Shown here piece by piece: positions 28,876 to 37,358 of a stretch of DNA of 64,000 nucleotides. Made by a program: the position numbers and the translations under genes. Source of the stretch: an uncultured Phocaeicola sp. (GTDB lineage Bacteria > Bacteroidota > Bacteroidia > Bacteroidales > Bacteroidaceae); assembly GCA_948956705.1 (NCBI GenBank), contig CARCZS010000013.1, positions 1 to 64,000 on the forward strand, in the 5' to 3' direction. The notes under the pieces are model-generated. The model was given only the letters and a program-made list of their open reading frames with translations, was not told the origin of the DNA and did not search any database. The first letter of the stretch is position 1, and each line of letters begins with the position of its first letter.

Positions 28876-29724
28876 TCATTGTTTAATAATTTCGTAAGCT
28901 GTAGAATGAACCCCTCTATTCTCTATTTTTCCCTCCAATACATCCAAAGCGAACTCAATGCCCCGGACAGCCATCTGTGAGCTGAAAATATCAGCTGTTG
29001 CAACCAGTTTTCCCGTAGAAAGAAATTCTTTCATTACCGCATCATTATCAAAGCCCACTACAGGCAGATAGCAATTTTTTTCTTGCATCTGCTGAAGAAC
29101 CCCCAACGCCATCGCATCATTGCTGCAATATACAGCTTTCAAATCAGGATACCGCATCCACATAGCCTGAAAAACTTCGGCGGCTTTCTCCGTTTCCCAG
29201 TCGGCCGGTTCGGATGCCACCAATCTTAACCCTTTTTCTTCTATCGCCTTGATAAAACCTCTTTTACGCTGCTGTGCATTATCGGCTGCCGCCAATCCTT
29301 CAATAATAGCAACTTTATCTTCATTCCGCAACTTCTTATCCAATAATTTACCCACTTCATACGCAGCTGCAAAATTATCCGGTCCCACAAAAGCCACTTC
29401 TACTCCTGCCTGCTCCAATAGCTGAGTATCCAACCGGATATCAATATTGATTACCGGAACTCCTTTCCTGACAGCCTCTACTACAGGCTGAACTAAGGCT
29501 TTTGAATCTATAGGAACCAATACGATAGCATCGACTTGCTGATGAATCAAGGAATACATCAAGTCAACCTGTTCCTCTACCTCTGTCTGTGTAGCCGTTC
29601 CCACACAAACCAAATCCAAAAACGGAAGAGGGGCCGCATACTGAATGGCCCCTTCTTTCATCACTTTGAAAAAATCGGCTTGTAACGACTTCATTACAAG
29701 CCCTATTTTATAATTTCTCTTCAT
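28876..29724 (-). CDS. Sugar-binding (RbsB/LacI-type) protein without signal peptide
   Basis: The 282-residue protein has the periplasmic binding protein type I fold: KIGLVMKSLQADFFKVMKEGA at the N-terminus, the hinge strings DAIVLVPIDSKALVQPVVEA and VPVINIDIRLD, AVYCSNDAMALGVLQQM, and VVGFDNDAVMKEFL. Unlike ordinary sugar-binding proteins it begins directly with the first beta strand. There is no signal peptide, and no ABC permease or ATPase is nearby. It is 7 bp after the permease gene and ends the operon. It may be a cytoplasmic sugar sensor or a protein that lost its export signal. The ligand is probably the operon's pentose. Confidence 0.8.
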   Translation of the reverse strand: MKRNYKIGLVMKSLQADFFKVMKEGAIQYAAPLPFLDLVCVGTATQTEVEEQVDLMYSLIHQQVDAIVLVPIDSKALVQPVVEAVRKGVPVINIDIRLDTQLLEQAGVEVAFVGPDNFAAAYEVGKLLDKKLRNEDKVAIIEGLAAADNAQQRKRGFIKAIEEKGLRLVASEPADWETEKAAEVFQAMWMRYPDLKAVYCSNDAMALGVLQQMQEKNCYLPVVGFDNDAVMKEFLSTGKLVATADIFSSQMAVRGIEFALDVLEGKIENRGVHSTAYEIIKQ

Positions 29725-29731
29725 CTAATTT

Positions 29732-30748
29732 TTAATTTGACAAAGTAATGCTTATTAATCCGATAATAAACAAGGAGAACATAGCCGCAATCAGTTTATT
29801 GGTCCCCTTCGGAGCTTCCTTAAATTCCTTCCAGACAAAAACTCCCCAGATCATAGCCACCACAGGCGCTGCGTTGCTAAGGGCATAAGAGATAGCCGGA
29901 TTGGCAGCACCTGCTCCCATAAAACTAATCACCATGCCGCCCATCCAGATAAAGCCTCCCAGCATACCTGTGAGATGGGTCTTGGCATCGCCGGCAAAGT
30001 AATCTTTCATGGTCACCGCCTTGCCTTCTACCGGATGCTTCATGGCAAAGGTATTGAATATAGGTGTGCTGGCCAGAATACCTACCGCAAAGAAGAACAC
30101 ACCTGTATAAGGAGTCAGCGTTCCGGTTCCTCCCGCCACATACTGCGGGTCAAGAGATTTCACTACCAATCCGTAAAAGAACATGATAGCGATACCTGCC
30201 ATAATGGCCAGCAGAATCCCCTTCTTCGGAGTGGAAGCCTTGCCGGACGATAACTTTCCGTACGCTTTTCCGCAGATCAGTATAGCTACAATGATGACTA
30301 ACACACCACTCCATAGTAAAAGCTGATTTCCCTGATAGGTCTGACCGGCCAAAGAGATTAATAAATAATTGAATACAATACCTCCAATCCAGGCCAAGCC
30401 TCCACCGATAGGAAAACCTACTGACATTCCGGCTACAGCAATGGCTGCGGTAAGAAATATATTGCCAAAGTTCCACACAACACCGCCCAAGAATGCATAT
30501 TGAATGCTAGACCAGTCCATGACTGCCAAATCCTGAAAAAAGGTACGGCCTTCACTTCCCATACTTCCCAAAGTCACCGCCCCCAATAAAGCTGTAAGGA
30601 ACAGACCGACGGTCAAATCCCAATAAAACAGTTCAAAGCTCCATTGCTTGGCGGCAACCATCTTCTGCGTATTTGCCCAAGAGCCCCAGCAGGCACAGCA
30701 AATAACACAGCAGAGGATTGCCAAAAAGTAATTATCTACCAATATCAT
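29732..30748 (-). CDS. Sugar permease of the GRP/RhaT-like drug-metabolite superfamily
   Basis: The 338-residue protein has about 10 hydrophobic segments. Its N-terminal string CWGSWANTQKM and the segments VWNFGNIFLTAAIAVAGMSVGFPIGGGLAWIGGIVFNYL are typical of glucose/ribose porters and rhamnose symporters. It should import a sugar by proton or sodium symport across the inner membrane. It lies 12 bp after the isomerase gene and 7 bp before the binding-protein gene, so it is the uptake step of this operon. The substrate is inferred from the neighbours to be a free pentose such as apiose. Confidence 0.82.
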   Translation of the reverse strand: MILVDNYFLAILCCVICCACWGSWANTQKMVAAKQWSFELFYWDLTVGLFLTALLGAVTLGSMGSEGRTFFQDLAVMDWSSIQYAFLGGVVWNFGNIFLTAAIAVAGMSVGFPIGGGLAWIGGIVFNYLLISLAGQTYQGNQLLLWSGVLVIIVAILICGKAYGKLSSGKASTPKKGILLAIMAGIAIMFFYGLVVKSLDPQYVAGGTGTLTPYTGVFFFAVGILASTPIFNTFAMKHPVEGKAVTMKDYFAGDAKTHLTGMLGGFIWMGGMVISFMGAGAANPAISYALSNAAPVVAMIWGVFVWKEFKEAPKGTNKLIAAMFSLFIIGLISITLSN

Positions 30749-30760
30749 ATTTCATCGATA

Positions 30761-32185
30761 TTATTCGTGAATATAGATATTCCAGTTCAGATAAGTTTCA
30801 ATAGCTTCCGCCAAAATATCTTTCACATTGCCACGGCACATAGCCACATGATGTTCGAATCCATTCTTACAAATATATTTCATAAGCGGCTGCAGATTAT
30901 CCACCTTGGTTACTGCTATACAACCATCCATTCCGTATGGGTCATCGGTCAGGTCACCTTTGCCCAAATAAGACTTGATACAACCCTTCGTATCATCTGT
31001 CGAGATGCGGAAGAAGGTGAAATCACCCTGTTTTACTTTACCGTAAACGGCACCGAAAGTATGTACCTTACCTAATGTTCTGCCCAACACTCCTAATGTT
31101 CCTAACTTCAAATCATTCATTACAAATGATTTAGGGAAGTTACCACAATGTGTACACACACACTTGTCACGATCCTCGGCAAAGTTATTGTTCCAGTCAA
31201 GCAATGCCGACGGGCGACCGGAAGCCAATGTCAACGCATACATAGACACTGCACCGGCAATATCCACTTCACAAGCAGCAGGGATTAATTTTTCACTCAA
31301 CATACTCATAGTCACACAAGCTGCACAACCATAGTTTTGCTCCAAAGAGTCCCAACACTGGATAGCTACAGCATCAATTTCATTGGCTTCCATCCATTGT
31401 TCTACAGCCACACCAAATTTAGCCTGCAAAATCAGTTTATCATTGTATTGTTCGGGAACAGCAGCATATTGTCTGATTTCTTTCAGTTTTGCTTGTAACG
31501 TTTCATCAGCATCTTCAATCTTACGGGCGGCAGACAAGATTTCAGAAAGATCTACCGGAACGACTGTAATGCCCGATGCCTGCAACAGTTTCTCGCTGGC
31601 GCGGACGGTCTGGAAACCGGCAGGACGAGTGCCGATGGCACCGATGCGAGCATGACGAAGACCATTCACCACCCGGCAGATCGCAGCGAACTTATTAATA
31701 TCGGCTGCCAGCAAATCAGAATAAATAGAATAAGTATGTAGCGTAGTATCAGTAAAAGGAATGCCATACTGATACAAGTTATTGCATACGGAAATCTTAC
31801 CACAGAACGCGTCACGACGGCTATCCAAATCCACCTTGTCATTCTCATCATCACATGCCTGAACCAAAACAGGCACATTCAGATCGGCTACACTGATAGC
31901 ATTGATGATACCGATTTCAAAACCGAAGTTAGGTAATGAAACAATGATTCCATCAATACGGTCACGGTTCTCACGGAACAACTTTGCACATTTCAAGCCA
32001 TCTTCTCTTGTTTCAATACTGCTACTGCCTGTAGGCGTAGCATCTTCGGGGAGAATGACATAGTCATAGCCCTCTTTCGTCAGTGTTTCCAACAATTGTT
32101 TACGGACATCTTTTGCTAATTCCGAGTTAAAATAAGCGCGTGTTCCAATGATGACACCAAAACACATTTTTTTCTTGTTTTTCAT
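30761..32185 (-). CDS. L-fucose/L-arabinose isomerase family protein, probable pentose isomerase
   Basis: The 474-residue protein matches the fucose/arabinose isomerase fold. A Rossmann-like N-terminus (FGVIIGTRAYFNSELAKDV) leads to DGIIVSLPNFGFE, RHARIGAIGTRPAGFQTVRASE and AAACEVDIAGAVSMYAL; the Glu and Asp of the last string are likely metal ligands. Such enzymes turn an aldose into its 2-ketose using Mn2+. In this operon it precedes an FGGY kinase and a transketolase, so conversion of apiose to apulose is a plausible reaction. That assignment rests on context; the sequence alone supports only the family. Confidence 0.8.
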   Translation of the reverse strand: MKNKKKMCFGVIIGTRAYFNSELAKDVRKQLLETLTKEGYDYVILPEDATPTGSSSIETREDGLKCAKLFRENRDRIDGIIVSLPNFGFEIGIINAISVADLNVPVLVQACDDENDKVDLDSRRDAFCGKISVCNNLYQYGIPFTDTTLHTYSIYSDLLAADINKFAAICRVVNGLRHARIGAIGTRPAGFQTVRASEKLLQASGITVVPVDLSEILSAARKIEDADETLQAKLKEIRQYAAVPEQYNDKLILQAKFGVAVEQWMEANEIDAVAIQCWDSLEQNYGCAACVTMSMLSEKLIPAACEVDIAGAVSMYALTLASGRPSALLDWNNNFAEDRDKCVCTHCGNFPKSFVMNDLKLGTLGVLGRTLGKVHTFGAVYGKVKQGDFTFFRISTDDTKGCIKSYLGKGDLTDDPYGMDGCIAVTKVDNLQPLMKYICKNGFEHHVAMCRGNVKDILAEAIETYLNWNIYIHE

Positions 32186-32218
32186 TTCTAATGGTATTAA
32201 AAGTTACGATATATTCAG

Positions 32219-33715
32219 TTAGTTATTCTGTCCTATTACTTTCTTAACAGCCTCACGCCAGCCACTATACAAAGATTGAAGTTCTTTTTCCTCCATACAG
32301 GGAGCGATGCAATTGTCAATGGTACGCATGGCAGCGGCTTCTTGGAAACTGGCCCACTTCTTACGGGCAAAGCCATTCATGACAACAGCCCCCAATGCAG
32401 AAGCTTCCTCTATCTCCGAACGGTTAATGACGGCATGCAGCATATCAGCCTGAAACTGCATCAGGAACTGATTCTTCGTGGGGCCTCCGTCAACACGCAA
32501 CGCTTTCAGCTCGATTCCTGCCTGCCGGGTCATCATGTCTATCAAATCCTTCACTTGATAAGCAATGGATTCCAATCCTGCACGCAGCACATGCGCTTTT
32601 CCAGCATTCAGTGTCATTCCCCAGATGGCAGCTTTAGCATCCGGTTTCCACCAGGGAGCTCCCAATCCGGTAAAGGCGGGAACCAGATAGACTCCATCAT
32701 TGTTTTTAACCGAAGTCGCCAAGGTTTCAATTTGATTGAACGAGTCCACCAATCCCAATTTCTCCACCATCCATTTGATAGTGGCTCCGGTGCAATGGAT
32801 ATTGCCCTCAAAAGCATAATACACTTTACCCAAAGCCGAGAATCCGACGGATGTAACCAGCCCTTCAGGAGCAGCGACAGCCTCTTCTCCAATGTTAACC
32901 ATAACAGATGATCCCGTTCCATAAGTCACCTTGCCCATACCTGCCTCAAAACACATCTGACCGGTTAATGCTCCATGGGAATCACCTAAAACACCTGCTA
33001 TTTGTATCGGAGATTTGAACAAACCCTCTATCGTTGTTTCTCCAAAAACAGCATCACAGGGCAACGCTTCCGGCATCATACTCCGGGGAATAGTGAAGAG
33101 TTTCAACAACTCTTCATCCCAGTCCAAAGTATGAATATTAAAAAGCATGGTACGCGACGCATTCGTATAATCAGTCAGATGCTTCCTGCCTTCGGTCAGT
33201 TTCCAAATCAGCCAGGAATCAATAGTTCCCATCAACAAATCGCCTTTTTCTGCCAGTTCACGTCCATTTTCCACGTTATCCAATATCCACTTAGCACCAC
33301 TGGCAGAAAAATAAGGATCGATAAGCAATCCGGTCTTTCGTTGTACCAGTTCGCTGTATCCCTTATCTTTCAGTTCTTTGCAAATAGCCGCTCCCCGCTG
33401 GCATTGCCATACCACGGCATGATAAACGGACTTGCCGGTATGTCGGTTCCAAACAACCACCGTTTCGCGCTGATTGGTGATGGCAAGAGAATAAGAAATA
33501 TCCTTTCCATTCACTTCTTCTTGTTCAAGCAGACAATGTATCGCTTCTATGGTATTTTTATAGATTTCTTCGGCATCATGCTCTACCCATCCTATCTGCG
33601 GGTAGAATTGCTGATGTTCTATATTTACCCGATGCAACAATTCGCAATCTTCAGAGAACAGCATGGCTTTTGTTGCCGAAGTACTTTGATCTATGGTAAT
33701 TATTCTGCTAATCAT
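32219..33715 (-). CDS. FGGY-family carbohydrate kinase (glycerol kinase-like)
   Basis: The 498-residue kinase has two actin-like domains: the N-terminal phosphate loop IITIDQSTSATKAMLF, then TNQRETVVVWNR, GTIDSWLIWKLTEG, ADMLHAVINRSEIEEASALGAVVMNGFA and the FGGY signature region VDGGPTKNQFLMQFQADML. It resembles glycerol kinase over much of its length. Position between isomerase and transketolase genes suggests a ketose substrate, plausibly apulose. The gene lies 33 bp upstream of the isomerase gene and 25 bp after the transketolase C-terminal gene. Confidence 0.85.
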   Translation of the reverse strand: MISRIITIDQSTSATKAMLFSEDCELLHRVNIEHQQFYPQIGWVEHDAEEIYKNTIEAIHCLLEQEEVNGKDISYSLAITNQRETVVVWNRHTGKSVYHAVVWQCQRGAAICKELKDKGYSELVQRKTGLLIDPYFSASGAKWILDNVENGRELAEKGDLLMGTIDSWLIWKLTEGRKHLTDYTNASRTMLFNIHTLDWDEELLKLFTIPRSMMPEALPCDAVFGETTIEGLFKSPIQIAGVLGDSHGALTGQMCFEAGMGKVTYGTGSSVMVNIGEEAVAAPEGLVTSVGFSALGKVYYAFEGNIHCTGATIKWMVEKLGLVDSFNQIETLATSVKNNDGVYLVPAFTGLGAPWWKPDAKAAIWGMTLNAGKAHVLRAGLESIAYQVKDLIDMMTRQAGIELKALRVDGGPTKNQFLMQFQADMLHAVINRSEIEEASALGAVVMNGFARKKWASFQEAAAMRTIDNCIAPCMEEKELQSLYSGWREAVKKVIGQNN

Positions 33716-33740
33716 ACTATTAGATTTAAAAAGGATATGT

Positions 33741-34679
33741 TTATTTTTTCACGAATTCAAGGGCAGTCTTGCAGATGCCCTCTTTATCCAATCCGTAATG
33801 GGCAAAGATTTCATGGGAGTTTCCATGAACCACGTTCTCATCGGGGATGCCGATAATGCGTACCGGAATCGGATTTTCGGAAAGCGTCTCAACCACAATA
33901 GCTCCCAAACCACCAAACTGACTATGCTCTTCCACAGTGATAATTCTTCCGGTTTCTTCTGCCGCTTTCCTGATGGCTTCCGCATCAACGGGCTTGATGG
34001 AAGACATATCCAACACACGTGCCTTAATGCCTTTCTCCTGTAACATCAAACCAGCTTGATAAGCATGATAAACCGTTTCTCCGGCAGCAATGATGGTCAG
34101 GTCCGTACCGTTCAGCAGCATATTAGCTTTTCCCAGAACAAAATCAAAATCATCATTCTCATACACATCGGGAACAGCAGCTCTTCCTACACGTACATAC
34201 ACCGGTTCAGGATAATCTACCAATAGTTTGACCAACTTGCGTGTCTGACGGGCATCACAAGGAAGAACGATATTCATTCCCGGAAAAGTTCTTAATACGG
34301 CAATATCATGCAGGCTATGATGAGTAGCCCCCAAAGCACCATAAGCAACTCCACCACTTACTCCGAGTATCTTCACATTATTCTGACTGTAAGCCAAGTC
34401 CACTTTTACCTGCTCCAAGCTACGTGCCACGTAAAAGCAAGCCGGGCCACATACAAACACTTTTTTTCCGCTATGTGCCAAACCTGCTGATATTCCTACC
34501 GCATCCTGTTCGGCTATTCCACATTCTACAAACTGTGCAGGTAATTCTTTTGCAAAATCCCCCAAAGTAACAGATCCTCTGGCGTCTGTTGTAACCGCCA
34601 CAATATCTTTATCCTGACGCGCCAACTCCAGCAACGTATCTGTAAAGCTCTTTCTGCACGCTATCATATTATTTGCCAT
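33741..34679 (-). CDS. Transketolase, C-terminal subunit
   Basis: The 312-residue protein corresponds to the pyrimidine-binding and C-terminal domains of transketolase. It has RKSFTDTLLELARQDKDIVAVTTD, then FVECGIAEQDAVGISAGLAHSGKKVFV with the catalytic Glu that activates thiamine diphosphate, then DMSSIKPVDAEAIRKAAEETGRIITVEEHS. It overlaps the N-terminal subunit gene by 11 bp, so the two are made together and should form one active site at their interface. Split transketolases often serve special sugars; the operon context points to cleavage of a ketose-4-phosphate. Confidence 0.92.
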   Translation of the reverse strand: MANNMIACRKSFTDTLLELARQDKDIVAVTTDARGSVTLGDFAKELPAQFVECGIAEQDAVGISAGLAHSGKKVFVCGPACFYVARSLEQVKVDLAYSQNNVKILGVSGGVAYGALGATHHSLHDIAVLRTFPGMNIVLPCDARQTRKLVKLLVDYPEPVYVRVGRAAVPDVYENDDFDFVLGKANMLLNGTDLTIIAAGETVYHAYQAGLMLQEKGIKARVLDMSSIKPVDAEAIRKAAEETGRIITVEEHSQFGGLGAIVVETLSENPIPVRIIGIPDENVVHGNSHEIFAHYGLDKEGICKTALEFVKK

Positions 34680-35514
34680 TGTTTTCTTTTTCTAGTTTTT
34701 CAATTCTTTCGGATACCTCGCGAACAGCCTCTTCATATTGTTCGGCTGTAGGCACGCCATGATGCCATTTTGCAATGCCTTCCATATAAGACACTCCTTT
34801 TCCTTTTGTAGTATGGGAGATAAGCAAATGAGGCTTTTTATTCGTATAATCAATAGAACGGAAAGTCCGGATGATATCTTCCATCTCATCTCCGTTCATT
34901 TCCAATACATCCCAACCGAAGGCAGTCCAGCGGTCGCGCATACTCTCCAATGACATGACCTCCTCGGTTGTACCGCTGATCTGCAAACGATTACGGTCAA
35001 TAATGGCTACCAGATTATCCAATTTATACTGGTTTCCTGCCATAGCAGCTTCATATATAGAACCTTCCCCTTGCTCACCATCTCCCATCAATACATACGT
35101 TTTATAATCAGCTTTATCCATTTTGGCAGCCATCGCCATTCCGACACCTACAGACAAGCCATGCCCTAAAGCTCCTGTATTTACTTCAATACCCGGTACC
35201 TCTATAGTAGGATGGCCGGACAAGATAGATCCGAATTCTCCTAATGTGTCGGTTACCTCACGAGAGATGAAACCTTTTGCTTCCAGCGTAACATATAACG
35301 CTTCTACGCAATGCCCTTTGCTCATTACAAAACGATCTCTTTTCGTTTCCTTTGGTTTATCCGGCCAAACACGCATTATATCAAAATAAAGTGCTGTAAG
35401 CACGTTAAGACACGACAGATCACCTCCAATGTGTCCTGCTTTTGCTTTATACACAATCTCAACCAACCGTTTCCGATTCTTTTCCGATTGTAATTCTAAC
35501 GTTTCAACTTGCAT
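34669..35514 (-). CDS. Transketolase, N-terminal subunit
   Basis: The 281-residue protein holds the diphosphate-binding half of transketolase. It has AKAGHIGGDLSCLNVLTALYFDIM, SKGHCVEALYVTL, NTGALGHGLSVGVGMA, and the thiamine diphosphate signature GDGEQGEGSIYEAAMAGNQYKLDNLVAIIDRN. I start it at 35514 (MQVETLEL); the upstream 19 codons to 35571 show no family similarity. It is the first gene of a seven-gene unit running to 28876 and follows a 341-bp gap behind the DeoR gene. With the neighbouring subunit it forms a complete enzyme. Confidence 0.92.
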   Translation of the reverse strand: MQVETLELQSEKNRKRLVEIVYKAKAGHIGGDLSCLNVLTALYFDIMRVWPDKPKETKRDRFVMSKGHCVEALYVTLEAKGFISREVTDTLGEFGSILSGHPTIEVPGIEVNTGALGHGLSVGVGMAMAAKMDKADYKTYVLMGDGEQGEGSIYEAAMAGNQYKLDNLVAIIDRNRLQISGTTEEVMSLESMRDRWTAFGWDVLEMNGDEMEDIIRTFRSIDYTNKKPHLLISHTTKGKGVSYMEGIAKWHHGVPTAEQYEEAVREVSERIEKLEKENNGK

Positions 35515-35668
35515 ATTATTATCATTTACTTTCTTATACTTTCGCAAATAACGGAATTTAACTGGAAACATTCAATACAAAACGAAATAAAATGAAAATA
35601 AATTTGATTATATTAACAATAAACGCCTAAATAATCTATAAATCAGGACAATTAATTTATTCTGCTAA

Positions 35669-35676
35669 CAAAGTTA
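35669..35676 (-). promoter_or_regulatory. Possible -7 box for the transketolase operon
   Basis: On the minus strand TAACTTTG matches TAnnTTTG, about 155 bp upstream of the first gene. No clean -33 element accompanies it. The rest of 35515-35792 is AT-rich without other structure that I can support. Confidence 0.3.
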
Positions 35677-35792
35677 TATCTCTATATAAACAAGACTCTC
35701 CGATTGTCTATTTTGTACCCAACAGAACTGTTATAAAAAAAGAAGCAAACAATAAGGAGAAATAAGGAAGTAAAATCAAAGTTGATAAAAAA

Positions 35793-35830
35793 GGTGATCA
35801 AGAATGTATTTTCCAACATTCTCAATCACC
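35793..35830 (-). terminator. Terminator after the DeoR-type regulator gene
   Basis: GGTGATcAAGAATGT pairs with ACATTCTcAATCACC around an 8-nt loop. On the minus strand TTTTTTATC follows. It separates the regulator gene from the transketolase operon, so the two have independent transcription starts. Confidence 0.75.
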
Positions 35831-35855
35831 CATATTACCTTTGTTTCAGTAAGAA

Positions 35856-36611
35856 TCAGATAACTTCGACCTCTAATTCTTTTAATCTTTCAAAATCCTC
35901 TTCGGTTATAGTACTATCTGTAATAATAGCATTTGCTAATGAAACCGAGCCTAAACTAGCAAAAGCACTGACACCTATTTTTGAACAATCAGCCACCAGA
36001 TACACTTTACTGGCAGACTCTATCATAGCAGATTTCACGACCAAATCACTTAGACTAGGATAAGTCAGCTTCATATCCGAAGAAATACCGGCCGTAGCCA
36101 GAAACAATTTATTAGCGCGTATATCTTTAAATGAATCGGCCGCCATTTTTCCTGTCAAAGAAAGTGTAGGAGCCTTGAATTCACCTCCGGTAACAATCAG
36201 ATTAATACCATGATTCTCACCTAAAATCAAAGCTATATTCAAAGCATTGGTAATGACTGTCAGGTCCTTATAATTCATTAAAAGCTTTGCGATCTCTGTA
36301 GTTGTAGAACCGGAATCAAGAATTATACTGTCCCCCTCCTGAATAAACTGAATAGCTTTCTGAGCGATTTCTTTCTTTTCCTCCAAATGAGTCTGATTGA
36401 ACAATTGCCCGGTCTTGGCAAACGACCCTACTCCTTTCAGAAACGCACCTCCATGCTCTCTTTGGATATACCCCATTTGTTCCAAGGCTTCCAAATCCTG
36501 ACGGATCGTTACATCCGTCACATTGAAAATTTTACTAAGGTCCTGAACTTTTGCATGCCCGTCTTCACGAATCAGATGCAATATCTTTACTCTTCTTTGA
36601 TTGAGTGCCAT
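35856..36611 (-). CDS. DeoR/GlpR family transcriptional regulator
   Basis: The 251-residue protein has an N-terminal winged helix (RRVKILHLIREDGHAKVQDLSKIFNVTDVTIRQDLEALEQMGYIQREHGGAF). An ISOCOT sugar-phosphate-sensing domain follows, with GDSIILDSGSTTTEIAKLL and TNALNIALILGE. Such proteins usually repress sugar operons until a phosphorylated intermediate binds. It sits between ribB and the transketolase operon and probably controls the latter, with the kinase product as the likely effector. It lies 11 bp after ribB on the same strand and is probably co-transcribed with it. Confidence 0.9.
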   Translation of the reverse strand: MALNQRRVKILHLIREDGHAKVQDLSKIFNVTDVTIRQDLEALEQMGYIQREHGGAFLKGVGSFAKTGQLFNQTHLEEKKEIAQKAIQFIQEGDSIILDSGSTTTEIAKLLMNYKDLTVITNALNIALILGENHGINLIVTGGEFKAPTLSLTGKMAADSFKDIRANKLFLATAGISSDMKLTYPSLSDLVVKSAMIESASKVYLVADCSKIGVSAFASLGSVSLANAIITDSTITEEDFERLKELEVEVI

Positions 36612-36622
36612 ATTTATTAGAT

Positions 36623-37237
36623 TTAGAGGTTATGTTTTTTACGATATTCCTGAATATCCTTAATGGAAACAATTTTCAAACCGAATTTTGCTGCAATCTC
36701 ACCTAGTTGGGGAAGACGCGCCATTGTACCATCTTCATTCAAAATTTCAACAAGAGCTCCTCCGGGTTTCAAACCTGCCATTCTTGTCATATCCAGTGTG
36801 GCTTCGGTATGTCCATTACGCTCCAAGACCCCATTTTCCGCACCATATAGAGGGAAAACGTGCCCGGGACGAGCAAACTCGGAAGGATTCAGATTTCCTG
36901 CCACCAAAGCTTTTATTGTTGACGAACGGTCGAAAGCAGAAACTCCCGTAGTACAGCCATACCCTCTTAAATCTACCGACATAGTAAACGGTGTACCTAG
37001 CAATGAAGTGTTTTCTTCTGCCATCGGAACCAGACAAAGTTCTTCACAACGTGAATGTGGCAGAGGGGCACATAACAACCCTCTGCCATGAGTAATCATA
37101 AAATTTACAATTTCAGGAGTAATCTTTTCTCCTGAAACGATAAAATCGCCTTCGTTTTCACGATCTTCGTCATCAACAACGATCAATACTTTGCCTTGGC
37201 GAATATCTTCCAATCCTTCTTCTACTGTATTTAACAT
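36623..37237 (-). CDS. ribB: 3,4-dihydroxy-2-butanone-4-phosphate synthase, stand-alone
   Basis: The 204-residue protein contains the RibB signature [15 protein letters not shown] (about 20-34), [11 protein letters not shown], and the C-terminal part with [25 protein letters not shown]. The acidic residues and histidine needed to bind Mg2+ and ribulose-5-phosphate are present. RibB makes the four-carbon riboflavin precursor and formate from ribulose-5-phosphate. Bacteroides normally carry RibB fused to GTP cyclohydrolase II; this one lacks that second domain and is followed by a DeoR regulator in a sugar locus. It may be a second copy with a local task. Confidence 0.92.
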   Translation of the reverse strand: MLNTVEEGLEDIRQGKVLIVVDDEDRENEGDFIVSGEKITPEIVNFMITHGRGLLCAPLPHSRCEELCLVPMAEENTSLLGTPFTMSVDLRGYGCTTGVSAFDRSSTIKALVAGNLNPSEFARPGHVFPLYGAENGVLERNGHTEATLDMTRMAGLKPGGALVEILNEDGTMARLPQLGEIAAKFGLKIVSIKDIQEYRKKHNL

Positions 37238-37358
37238 TTTAGTGTATCTAGGGAGTTAATTATACCGCAAATTTAAGCTAAAACAAAAAGAATCGAAAAC
37301 TATTAGCCTTTTTTATGATAAAAAAAATCAATCATCTCCCGTCAGAAGGCTTATCCCA

